From CAYXLI01 sp964464925 (GTDB lineage: Bacteria; Acidobacteriota; Terriglobia; Bryobacterales; Bryobacteraceae): 64,000 nt of DNA. Positions 51,435 to 58,971 of this stretch are shown one piece after another (position 1 is the first letter of the stretch; each line of letters opens with the position of its first letter). The DNA lies in the NCBI GenBank assembly GCA_964464925.1, contig CAYXLI010000012.1:106703-170702 (forward strand), given 5' to 3'. The position numbers and the translations under genes are program-made. The notes beneath the pieces were generated by a model. The model was given only the letters and a program-made list of their open reading frames with translations, did no database searches and was not told the origin of the DNA.

Positions 51435-52126
51435 CCCCAATCTCGTTCCGGTGCGACCAGGTAGACGCGCGCCCGGACCACATGGGCCATTTCTTTGTCT
51501 TCCAGAGAAACCTTCTGCCAGGCCGACGGCAGCGTGAGCGCATCCTCGGTTGCCACATAAATCACCTTTTCGCTTCCTCGCCTCACCCTCCTTACCAGCC
51601 CATGCTGCCCCGCCTTAATCAGATACAATCCCGTAGGCTCAGTCTGTTCGCGCGCTCTTCTGGATTGATCCAGCAAGCCGTAATCCCCGTTTTGAATTGC
51701 CGGGGCCATGCGGGCATCTCTCCCAATCCTGCAGATAATCGGTGCGGAAAATGACGCAATTTTATTCCGATTGATGAGGAACCTCTGGCTTCCTTCAACT
51801 CGTGATGGCCATGGCGATTCGGGCCCGACTGGATCGGCAAGCATCGGAATGTAACAGGACTCATAATATTCAGGGCTCTCCAGATCGGTATGTTTACTCA
51901 TCTCCTGAACTCGCAAAAAATCTATCAGAGAAATCCTAAGATGTACCAGAATCTGATCACCTAGTTCGGGGGATAGAGCTCGTACTCCCTTCAAGACATT
52001 GTGGATATGCGGCTGCGACACCCCGACCATTCTGGCCAGTCCTCTCTCGGTAAGTTCGCCATTCCGGACGCGCAATTTCAGGTAGTCGAGCAGCCGGCCC
52101 TGAAGCTCCGCAAAGGTTAGCATCAT
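51431..52126 (-). CDS. HTH regulator with LexA-fold (S24-like) domain lacking catalytic Ser
   Basis: A 231-residue phage-repressor-like protein. Residues 10-70 contain an XRE-type helix-turn-helix (ERGLARMVGVSQPHIHNVLKG). Residues 125-225 resemble the S24/LexA C-terminal fold (SAPIICRIGRDARMAPAIQNGDYGLLD). The usual Gly-Asp-Ser-Met is replaced by Asp-Ala-Arg-Met, with Arg139 in the Ser position, so self-cleavage is unlikely. The gap to the divergent Cys-rich gene contains two copies of CTCGGTGCCGGG, placed near both promoters, so this protein probably controls both. It may be a former prophage repressor or an independent stress regulator. Confidence 0.82.
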   Translation of the reverse strand: MMLTFAELQGRLLDYLKLRVRNGELTERGLARMVGVSQPHIHNVLKGVRALSPELGDQILVHLRISLIDFLRVQEMSKHTDLESPEYYESCYIPMLADPVGPESPWPSRVEGSQRFLINRNKIASFSAPIICRIGRDARMAPAIQNGDYGLLDQSRRAREQTEPTGLYLIKAGQHGLVRRVRRGSEKVIYVATEDALTLPSAWQKVSLEDKEMAHVVRARVYLVAPERDWG

Positions 52127-52167
52127 GAAAAAAGCTATTTCTGTGTGATATAGACCCTGCGACTTCG

Positions 52168-52179
52168 CTCGGTGCCGGG
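52168..52179. promoter_or_regulatory. CTCGGTGCCGGG repeat, copy 1 (possible operator)
   Basis: 12-base direct repeat, 42 bases upstream of the regulator ATG on its minus-strand promoter side. It runs into an inverted repeat CGGGTA-gattt-TACCCG at 52176-52192. The second copy is at 52318. Confidence 0.5.
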
Positions 52180-52308
52180 TAGATTTTACCCGTCGGTGAA
52201 AACCGTGCGAATGTCCCAGAGCTCTTCCATTTTACTTCTGTTTGTGTAATTTACATGCCGGCCGGAATCTTTTTATAAACTATCCAGAAAATTCTGTATT
52301 CGGGAGCG

Positions 52309-52336
52309 TTGACAAAACTCGGTGCCGGGCTAGCAT
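52309..52336 (+). promoter_or_regulatory. Promoter TTGACA-16-TAGCAT of the Cys-rich protein gene
   Basis: TTGACA at 52309-52314 and TAGCAT at 52331-52336 (four of six -10 bases), spacer 16. Its spacer is filled by the second CTCGGTGCCGGG copy at 52318-52329. Confidence 0.55.
52318..52329. promoter_or_regulatory. CTCGGTGCCGGG repeat, copy 2 (possible operator)
   Basis: Exact copy of the repeat at 52168, in the same orientation, lying inside the -35/-10 spacer. A protein bound here would block the promoter of the Cys-rich protein gene. Confidence 0.5.
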
Positions 52337-52350
52337 TGAGCCATAAGGAT

Positions 52351-52378
52351 AGCGAGGCTGCAGGATGCAGACCTCGCT
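52351..52378 (+). promoter_or_regulatory. 5' leader hairpin of the Cys-rich protein gene
   Basis: AGCGAGG-CTGCA-gga-TGCAG-a-CCTCGCT: a 12-bp stem with one bulged A and a 3-base loop, in the leader between the promoter and the ribosome binding site (AAGGAA near 52387). Confidence 0.5.
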
Positions 52379-52402
52379 CCACATAAAAGGAAACAGATAA
52401 AA

Positions 52403-52969
52403 ATGGAATGGACTCGATCTGAAACTCTGGCGCTCGCCGCCAGTCACTGCACGTATTGCCATGGATTGGGAATACGTGCGAGCCGCGGGAACACAACAGT
52501 TCCCTGCAACTGCGTATTTAGGACAATCTTTCGAATTTGCCACAGGAAATTTCGCGAGTGCGCGGCCCCCGAGCGCGCTCTCCAGAACGTGACTCTGGAG
52601 TTTATGCCCGGAAAGGACCGCCGTCTCACCTACGGCCGCAAGGCAGAGGAATACGTAGCTGATTTTTGTGCGGTTAGCAAGCGCAACCTTACCTCTGCCG
52701 AAGCGCAACTCTTCCGCTTCCACTTCCTCATGGGGGCCGATTGGCGTATGTGCTGCAAAAGATTGGGCCTGGACCGCGGCAGCTTCTTCCACGCCGTGTA
52801 CCGGATCGAGCAAAAGCTAGGGCGTATCTATCGCGAACTCGAACCTTATGGGCTTTTCCCGGTCGACGAATATTTTTCTGCGGTCGGCCGTGATGTTCGT
52901 CCAAGGACAAACATCGAAGGTGTCTTCTCCCCCGTTCGTCCAGACGTTCCTACCAAAAAAGCGGCCTGA
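52403..52969 (+). CDS. Cys-rich N-terminus plus sigma-region-4-like HTH protein
   Basis: A 188-residue protein I cannot assign to a named family. Residues 16-37 hold CTYCHGLGIRASRG and CNC, a CxxC/CxC arrangement like the DnaJ-type zinc finger; two more Cys follow. Residues about 97-140 (SAEAQLFRFHFLMGADWRMCCKRLGLDRGSFFHAVYRIEQKLGR) look like a sigma-70 region 4 or related DNA-binding HTH. No signal peptide. The gene is divergent from the S24-like regulator and has its own promoter with a putative operator in the spacer and a leader hairpin. It may be a DNA-binding effector controlled by that regulator. Confidence 0.65.
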   Translation: MEWTRSETLALAASHCTYCHGLGIRASRGNTTVPCNCVFRTIFRICHRKFRECAAPERALQNVTLEFMPGKDRRLTYGRKAEEYVADFCAVSKRNLTSAEAQLFRFHFLMGADWRMCCKRLGLDRGSFFHAVYRIEQKLGRIYRELEPYGLFPVDEYFSAVGRDVRPRTNIEGVFSPVRPDVPTKKAA

Positions 52970-53143
52970 GTTTTCATTCTTGACAGGCACGCGGTTCCGG
53001 CAAGCGTGCCTGTCACTGCTCGAAGTAATAGATAGGTAATCCACTCGCAGCCTCGTGAAATCCCTAGGGCGGCTGCTGGCGAACTTCCCTTTAGACCTTT
53101 GCTTTTCGCACGGTAAAGTGTAAGTTGGTGAGAACGGATTATA

Positions 53144-53572
53144 ATGATTCAGTCCCCGAGGAGTTATTTCATTCTGCTGGCGGAAGATAATCCGGGAGAC
53201 GTGTACCTGGTAAAGGAAGCGCTTCGGGAACATGGGTTAGAGTTCAATCTGCATGTCATCGACGATGGTGAGATCGCCTGCAATTTCATCGATGCTGTTG
53301 CGGCTGATCCTGCCACTCCGGCACCCGATCTCGTTCTCTTGGATGTAAACCTCCCCAAGCGTGTAGGTCACGACGTTCTGGATCGAATGAGAAGTTCTCC
53401 GAGACTCCAAAACGTGCCGGTAATCTTACTTACCTCGTCGGAAAGTCCCAGAGACAAGGATAGGGCTGAATCTCTCGGCGCAAACGCCTACTTTCATAAA
53501 TCGACCACATTGGATGAGTTCATGGAACTGGGCCGGGTAGCGAAAAGCTTACTGGCCGCCCCCGATGCCTAG
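53144..53572 (+). CDS. Stand-alone response regulator receiver (Rcp1-like)
   Basis: A 142-residue single receiver domain: acidic pocket in ILLAEDNPGDVYLV, phosphoacceptor Asp in LVLLDVNLPK, Thr/Ser in VILLTSSES, and Lys in AYFHKST. The DNPGDV phrase is typical of Rcp1-like regulators that pair with hybrid or phytochrome kinases. It has no output domain and no kinase next to it. The ATG at 53144 is weakly supported; TATAAT overlaps it at 53140-53145, and GAGGAG occurs at 53158 inside the gene, so the true start may be later. Confidence 0.9.
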   Translation: MIQSPRSYFILLAEDNPGDVYLVKEALREHGLEFNLHVIDDGEIACNFIDAVAADPATPAPDLVLLDVNLPKRVGHDVLDRMRSSPRLQNVPVILLTSSESPRDKDRAESLGANAYFHKSTTLDEFMELGRVAKSLLAAPDA

Positions 53573-53648
53573 TCAGGCAGTCCGCCCACCGAATCGTCGC
53601 GCCGCCGGCTGAGGAAAACGAACCGGTCATGGTGTTAAATAGAGAGCG

Positions 53649-54614
53649 ATGACGACGAGACAACTCGGAAACAGTGACATGCAAATTACGCCTATCGGCA
53701 TCGGCGCGTGGGCGATGGGCGGTGGTGGATGGGCGTTCGCCTGGGGTCCTCAAGACGATACCGAGTCGACCGGAGCGATTCACTCGGCCCTCGACAAGGG
53801 GCTGAATTGGATCGATACAGCCGCAGTATACGGCCTTGGCCATTCCGAAGAGGTCGTGGGCCGTGCGCTCAAAGGCCGCTCGAACAAGCCCTACATTTTC
53901 ACCAAGTGTGCGCGCAACTGGCATGAGAACCGCCAGATCTTCAAATCATTGAAGCGCGATGATATCCGCAAAGAATGCGAAAACAGCTTGCGCCGCCTTC
54001 AGGTCGATGTCATCGATCTTTACCAGATCCACTGGCCTGAGCCGGACGAAGATATCGAAGAGGGTTGGGCGACGTTGGCTGACTTGAAGGCGGAAGGCAA
54101 GGTCCGCTACATCGGCGTATCCAATTTCAGCGTGGACCAGATGAAGCGCGCGCAGAAGATCGCGCCCATCACGTCGCTGCAGCCGCCGTACTCGATTCTT
54201 TCTCCCGAAATCGAACAGACCGCGCTGCCGTACGCGCAGCACAACAACATCGGCGTTCTGGTCTATTCGCCCATGAAGTCCGGCCTTCTCACGGGTAAGA
54301 TGACCCGCGAGCGCATTGCCTCTCTCCCTAATGACGATTTCCGGAAGAACCGGCCCGATTTCCAGGAGCCGCTGCTCACGCGTAACCTGGAGCTTGTAGA
54401 CCTGCTCCGAGAAATCGGCGAACGCCACGGCCGCACGCCGGGTGAAGTTGCAATCGCCTGGACACTGCGTCACCCCGCCGTCACCGCTGCCATCGTGGGC
54501 ATGCGCTCCGCGTCCCAAGTAGAAGGCGTCATCGGAGCCGCGGAATTCCGTCTCACACCCAAAGAGATCGCGGAAATCGATGCGTTCCGCGCGAGCCGAT
54601 TAGCCACTGCCTAG
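53649..54614 (+). CDS. Aldo/keto reductase
   Basis: A 321-residue NADPH-dependent reductase with a TIM barrel. The catalytic tetrad is complete: D56, Y61 (NWIDTAAVYGLG), K86 (YIFTKCARNW) and H128 (IDLYQIHWPEP). The cofactor region includes YSPMKSGLLTGK and a final VGMRSASQVEG. Such proteins reduce aldehydes or sugar ketones; the substrate is not identifiable. It stands alone between the receiver and the twin-domain protein. Confidence 0.93.
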   Translation: MTTRQLGNSDMQITPIGIGAWAMGGGGWAFAWGPQDDTESTGAIHSALDKGLNWIDTAAVYGLGHSEEVVGRALKGRSNKPYIFTKCARNWHENRQIFKSLKRDDIRKECENSLRRLQVDVIDLYQIHWPEPDEDIEEGWATLADLKAEGKVRYIGVSNFSVDQMKRAQKIAPITSLQPPYSILSPEIEQTALPYAQHNNIGVLVYSPMKSGLLTGKMTRERIASLPNDDFRKNRPDFQEPLLTRNLELVDLLREIGERHGRTPGEVAIAWTLRHPAVTAAIVGMRSASQVEGVIGAAEFRLTPKEIAEIDAFRASRLATA

Positions 54615-54642
54615 CTGCTAGCGAAACAATCTGGAGTGCTCT

Positions 54643-55563
54643 GTGCTCTCACAAATGACTGGAGCATTCATGAGGGCACAAGCACAATCCAAGTCCACTA
54701 CAGATCACGAACAGATCCGTGAATGGGTAGAGAGTCGCGGCGGCCACCCGGCATGTGTTCGCGGCACCGGAAAGAAAGGCGACACCGGTCTTCTCCGCAT
54801 CGACTATCCGGGCTATAGCGGAAAGGAAACTTTGCAGGAGATCTCGTGGGATGAGTTCTTCAACAAATTCGATGAGCGGCACCTCGCCTTCGTCTACCAG
54901 GACAAGCCGAACAGCCGCTTCAGCAAACTCGTGGAGGCGGACAACGTAAAGTCAGCCGGTGCAGCCGGTGCCAAACGAAGTGCGGCAACGCACCGCGATG
55001 GCACTTCCAGAACAAACGCGCGGGCAAGCGTCTCCACAACCGCCAGGAAGACTGCCGGCAGAACCGCGGCCGCGAAGACCACACCGGCAAGAAAGACCGC
55101 CACCGGCAAGTCGTTCAAAACCGCGAATGGGACAGAGCGCGCCTCATCCAAGACTGCGCCCAAACGTTCCGCCAGCGCTAAGACTCAAGCCACCCGGACG
55201 TCGGCAACAAAGAAGCAGGCGGCAACGAAAGCCTCCGGCCGCACTTCCCGCTCTGCCAAGACGACCATCGATCATGAGCAGATCAAGGAATGGGTGGAAC
55301 ACCGTGGTGGAAATCCGGCGTGTGTCCGCGGCACGGGCGGCAAGGGGGATCCCGGCATGATCCGCATTGACTATCCCGGCTTCAGCGGCGAACGCAAGCT
55401 CATGCCGATCTCTTGGGATGAGTGGTTTGACAGCTTTGATAAGAACAATCTCGCATTCCTTTATCAGGACACCCCGCGCAGCCGTTTCAGCAAACTGGTC
55501 GAGCGCGGTAACGAGGAGCAGAAAGCACGTAAGCCCGCCAAGAAAAAGCAAGCGCGACGCTAA
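54643..55563 (+). CDS. Twin-domain protein with histone H1-like linker
   Basis: A 306-residue protein with two copies of one 79-residue domain, residues 20-98 and 209-287. Both contain DHEQI(R/K)EWVE, RGG(H/N)PACVRGTG, RIDYPG(Y/F)SG, ISWDE(F/W)F and a final SRFSKLVE. The 110-residue linker between them is almost purely Lys, Ala, Thr, Arg and Ser (AKTTPARKTATGKSFKT), like histone H1 tails or bacterial H1-like proteins. A further basic tail ends KPAKKKQARR. The start is GTG 54643 or ATG 54655/54670; none has a clear ribosome binding site. The domain is unnamed to me; DNA binding by the linker is inference. Confidence 0.82.
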   Translation: MLSQMTGAFMRAQAQSKSTTDHEQIREWVESRGGHPACVRGTGKKGDTGLLRIDYPGYSGKETLQEISWDEFFNKFDERHLAFVYQDKPNSRFSKLVEADNVKSAGAAGAKRSAATHRDGTSRTNARASVSTTARKTAGRTAAAKTTPARKTATGKSFKTANGTERASSKTAPKRSASAKTQATRTSATKKQAATKASGRTSRSAKTTIDHEQIKEWVEHRGGNPACVRGTGGKGDPGMIRIDYPGFSGERKLMPISWDEWFDSFDKNNLAFLYQDTPRSRFSKLVERGNEEQKARKPAKKKQARR

Positions 55564-55575
55564 ATCGGTCCAGGC

Positions 55576-56643
55576 ATGTTAAGCTGCGTTCGAATGCGCA
55601 CGCTTCTGCTATTCGTCATCATCGCTCTTGGCTGCCTCGCAGAACCGCGCACCGAACGCGGTGAGCTAAACAACGCTGCTTTTCGCATCGATGTCCCGGA
55701 GAACTGGAATGGCAAGCTTGTCCTTTACTGCCACGGCTATTCTTTCCAGCCAACCGGATTCGAGCAGCCGAATTCCGGCAAAGAAGCCGCCGATTTCTTC
55801 ACGGCTCTCGGCTATGCGGTTGCGCAGTCCGGCTACTCCTCCGGCGGCTGGGCCATCCAGGAAGCTTTGAGGGATACCGAAGCCCTCCGCCAGTACTTCA
55901 TCGGCAAACACGGCAACCCCAAAGCCACATACCTTGCGGGAGTTTCCATGGGTGGCCACATCGTTACAATTCTGGCCGAACAGAGCCCGCAGAATTTTGA
56001 CGGCACTCTGGCCATGTGCCCGGCCGTCGGCTCCACTGAAGACGTCATCCTGCCCGGCTTCCACTTCTTAGCCGTCTTTGAACATTACTTTCCTGGCATC
56101 CTCCCGGAAGCGAACCGCATCCCGGTGGACTTCGTCGTCAAACGGCCCTTGCAGGCCTCGATTCTGCAGATGCTTCGTGAGAATCCCGGGAAGGCTGGTT
56201 CGCTGCGGAGCTTCGGCCGCCTCAAGACCGACCAGGAAATCGTACAGCTTCTGCCGATCATCGTAGACGCCAACCGCGACCTGCAGCGGCGGGCCGGCGG
56301 CAATCCATTCGATAACCGCAATTACATTTACCAGGGCACGCTTGACGATAACGCGGTAAACGATAAAGTGAAGCGCTACGCAGCGGATCCGGCGGCCCTC
56401 TCATTCTTGCGAACGATGCCCGCAGCTACCGGCAAACTGGCCAAGCCTCTGGTCGCCATGCATACGACTTATGATCCGCTGGTTTCGCCAAACCTCTCCA
56501 ATAATTACGCCGAGACCGTGCGCCTGAACGGCTCCTCGTCGTTATTCCGCCTTGAATACGTCAAGCGGGACGGCCATTGCGCCTTTTTACCGGAAGACTA
56601 CGCACGTGCCCTCCGCACGATGCTCGCTCTCGGCGCCAAGTAG
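55576..56643 (+). CDS. Secreted alpha/beta hydrolase
   Basis: A 355-residue hydrolase with an N-terminal signal (RTLLLFVIIALGCLA). LVLYCHGYS is the oxyanion/HG region, and the nucleophile elbow is AGVSMGGH (GxSxG). Asp in TYDPLVSP and His in KRDGHCAF complete a plausible catalytic triad. It resembles secreted esterase or S9-like proteins, but no substrate can be assigned. It begins 13 bases after the twin-domain gene; whether they are cotranscribed is unclear. Confidence 0.85.
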   Translation: MLSCVRMRTLLLFVIIALGCLAEPRTERGELNNAAFRIDVPENWNGKLVLYCHGYSFQPTGFEQPNSGKEAADFFTALGYAVAQSGYSSGGWAIQEALRDTEALRQYFIGKHGNPKATYLAGVSMGGHIVTILAEQSPQNFDGTLAMCPAVGSTEDVILPGFHFLAVFEHYFPGILPEANRIPVDFVVKRPLQASILQMLRENPGKAGSLRSFGRLKTDQEIVQLLPIIVDANRDLQRRAGGNPFDNRNYIYQGTLDDNAVNDKVKRYAADPAALSFLRTMPAATGKLAKPLVAMHTTYDPLVSPNLSNNYAETVRLNGSSSLFRLEYVKRDGHCAFLPEDYARALRTMLALGAK

Positions 56644-56647
56644 TTGT

Positions 56648-57407
56648 TTACTCCTCAACGCTCTGTATATTCCAGAAGTCGCTGGCCAGGTCGCTGTTCT
56701 CCAGATACTCATATGGAATCGTGAAATGCCCGTTCTGTCCCCAATCAGCGCCCCAGGAGTTCCTTACCAGAAACCGCTTTTGGCGGTCGTCATACCCGAC
56801 TGCAAGCACAGCATGTCCGCCCACAAGTGATTCGTGCTCCTGCGGTAGATAGAGAATGCCGGTCTTGGCTACGCGATCGCTCTCGAAGCTCTCATACACG
56901 CTGAACCCGAAGACGAACGGAATGCCGGACGCGAGGGATGATTTCATGTCGTCCAGCCCCTGCGTGAGCCGTCTGTATAAAACGATCTTGTGCTGCGCCG
57001 CGCACTGGTATGCCGCCGCATTTGGCTTCTTAGTAAAACTCGCGATGTTGTACGGCCACAGATCCTCCATGCACGCACCGATGGACGCCACCACCTTGAT
57101 ACCGTCCCGAATCTGCGCGCCGCTATCGGTCTCGACGTTTCCCTCCACCGAGCGTTCGTTGTAGTAAATAAACAGCCGTCGCGCGGGGCAAGCCTTGCCG
57201 GATCTGGTCATACTCAATCGCCGCGGCAATCGCATTGCCCGTGCAACTGCCCAGGTCACCCTGATCATAAATCCCGGCAGGCCCCTTCGCGCGCAAGTCT
57301 ACTGACTGCGGCAGGTTGCGTTGCACGTGAGCCGGCGCTGCATAGAGGAAATCGCGGTGATCCGGAAGGTCCCGGATCCACCCGTAGTTAGCTATTTTTC
57401 TCGTCAT
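56648..57407 (-). pseudogene. Papain-family (C1A) cysteine peptidase, frameshifted
   Basis: Two frames on the minus strand together make one peptidase. Frame A, from ATG 57407, gives MTRKIANYGWIRDLPDHRDF, LPQSVDLRAKG and the nucleophile in QGDLGSCTGNAIAAAIEYDQ. Frame B continues RLFIYYNERSVEGN, SDSGAQIRDGI-like residues, GGHAVLAVGYDD (catalytic His) and LVRNSWGADWG (Asn), to a stop at 56648. The switch lies at about 57185-57200, where one base appears to be missing or added in a GC-rich stretch. The break separates Cys from His/Asn, so no active enzyme would be made unless the read is wrong or frameshifting occurs. No signal peptide. Confidence 0.8.
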
Positions 57408-57675
57408 ATGTCTCGTTTCCAGGTCTGGGCAGAGAGCCCTTACCTGGCTCGAATTTCATATGCCGAACCAAGAAAACCGGGGAGATCGCCTTGTAACCGG
57501 CTGAACCTCTGGAGAATAGAGTTTGCAAATTCTCGAACCGCCCGGGCGGCGTGCGTCGGCGGCCCGGCTCTGTTCCACTTTTTTCGAACTCAATTTGCTG
57601 CGTTATGTGACACTTCGAGATTGTCGCGTCCCTCCGCTGCGCTTTCGCCTGCTAGCCTCACGCTAGGAATTACTC
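57408..57675. other. Gap between peptidase and terminase-like gene
   Basis: 268 bases with no supported gene on either strand. A small hairpin CTAGC-ctcac-GCTAG at 57652-57666 reaches into the AGGA ribosome binding site (57665-57668) of the next gene. I see no promoter, tRNA or att-like repeat. Confidence 0.5.
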
Positions 57676-58971
57676 GTGCGAAAAGAGTTTTGGCGGTCGA
57701 GATGGTCTCCTGTCCAGCTCGACAAGCCCGAAGACTACTCGCGCTATAGAGCCACCCCGCTCACCTTCGTTATAGAACAACTTGGTTTCATTCCCGACAC
57801 CCATCAGGCGAAAATCTTCGATCCCTCCATCAAGCGTGGTCTCCTCTGCTGTACGCGCCAGTTCGGAAAGTCCACTTCCCTCGCGGCCCTCGCGGTCCAT
57901 CGCGCCGTCACCGACCCCGGTTCGCTCACCCTCATCCTCGCTCCCGTTCGTGCGCAATCGAGTGAATTCCTCCACAAAGTCAGCACCTTCCTGCAGAAGC
58001 AGAAGATTCCCGTCAAAAAGCACCCTGACCACGCCTTCTCGCTTGTCCTTCCCAACGGTTCGCGTCTCATCGCTCTCGCGAATGCGGAAAACCATGTGCG
58101 CTGCTTCACCGCCTCGCTCGTCATCATTGAAGAGGCTGCGCGTGTGGATGACGGAGCCATCGCCGCCATTCGGCCTGCCCTCGCCATAAGCGGCGGCACC
58201 CTATGGATGATCTCCACTCCGAATGGCCGCCGCGGAGCCTTCTACCGCGCCTGGACGAGCACGCACGATTGGTTCCGCCTCCGTGTCACGGCCGCCGAAT
58301 GTCCACGAATCTCCGAGCCCTTCCTCAACCGGGAGCGCCGGGAGCTGGGCGAGCGCTTCGTCCAGCAGGACTACTTTTGCAACTTCCTCGATCCCGATGG
58401 CTACGTTTTCGACACCCGCCTCATCGAGGCCGCAATCGCTGATCTCACTCCCACGGCGCAGAGCGGATTCGTGATTGGTCTCGACCTCGGCAAGCAGCGC
58501 GACCATACCGCGATCGTGATCGTCGATGCCGGCACTCTCGCCGTTCAGCACATTGAGCGCCTGAAACTCGGCACGTCATTCACCGAAGTGGCCTACCGCC
58601 TGCGAACGTTAGCTGTTGCTTACTCCAACTGCTCGTTGGTAATGGACAGCAGTGGCCTGGGCGCACCGGTGTACGACATGCTCAGACACGCCGGTTTGAA
58701 CTGTCCCATTCGCCCCATCGTGATCACGGCCGGCGATTCCGCCTCGCCCACTCATGTCCCCAAGAAGGAGCTCATCACGAATCTTCAGCGCATGTTCGAA
58801 CGGCATCAGCTTTGCCTGCCTCGTACACTCGGGAATCTGGATCTCCTCCTTGAGGAGCTCCGCGCCATGCGAGTTATCCCCACCCATACCGGCCGCCTCC
58901 GTTATGAATCGGCGAAGGGTTTCCATGACGATCTGGTTCTCGCTCTCTCCTTAGCCGTCTGGCGCGGCTAA
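57676..58971 (+). CDS. Solitary terminase large subunit-like ATPase/nuclease
   Basis: A 431-residue protein like phage terminase large subunits. ATPase: Walker A TRQFGKST (60-67), Walker B LVIIEEAA (148-155, with Glu152 in the usual Asp position), motif III STPNG (180-184). RNase H-like nuclease: D270 in GLDLGKQRDHT, D324 in VMDSSGLG, D418/D419 in FHDDLVLAL. All catalytic positions look intact. The start is a GTG at 57676 with TAGGA nine bases before it. No portal, capsid, small terminase or integrase genes are nearby, so it is either a prophage remnant or a domesticated packaging-type enzyme. Confidence 0.88.
   Translation: MRKEFWRSRWSPVQLDKPEDYSRYRATPLTFVIEQLGFIPDTHQAKIFDPSIKRGLLCCTRQFGKSTSLAALAVHRAVTDPGSLTLILAPVRAQSSEFLHKVSTFLQKQKIPVKKHPDHAFSLVLPNGSRLIALANAENHVRCFTASLVIIEEAARVDDGAIAAIRPALAISGGTLWMISTPNGRRGAFYRAWTSTHDWFRLRVTAAECPRISEPFLNRERRELGERFVQQDYFCNFLDPDGYVFDTRLIEAAIADLTPTAQSGFVIGLDLGKQRDHTAIVIVDAGTLAVQHIERLKLGTSFTEVAYRLRTLAVAYSNCSLVMDSSGLGAPVYDMLRHAGLNCPIRPIVITAGDSASPTHVPKKELITNLQRMFERHQLCLPRTLGNLDLLLEELRAMRVIPTHTGRLRYESAKGFHDDLVLALSLAVWRG

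Noticed and set aside
57408..57675. att site or phage control region before the terminase-like gene
   Set aside because: No repeated att core, integrase or tRNA gene is present near it.
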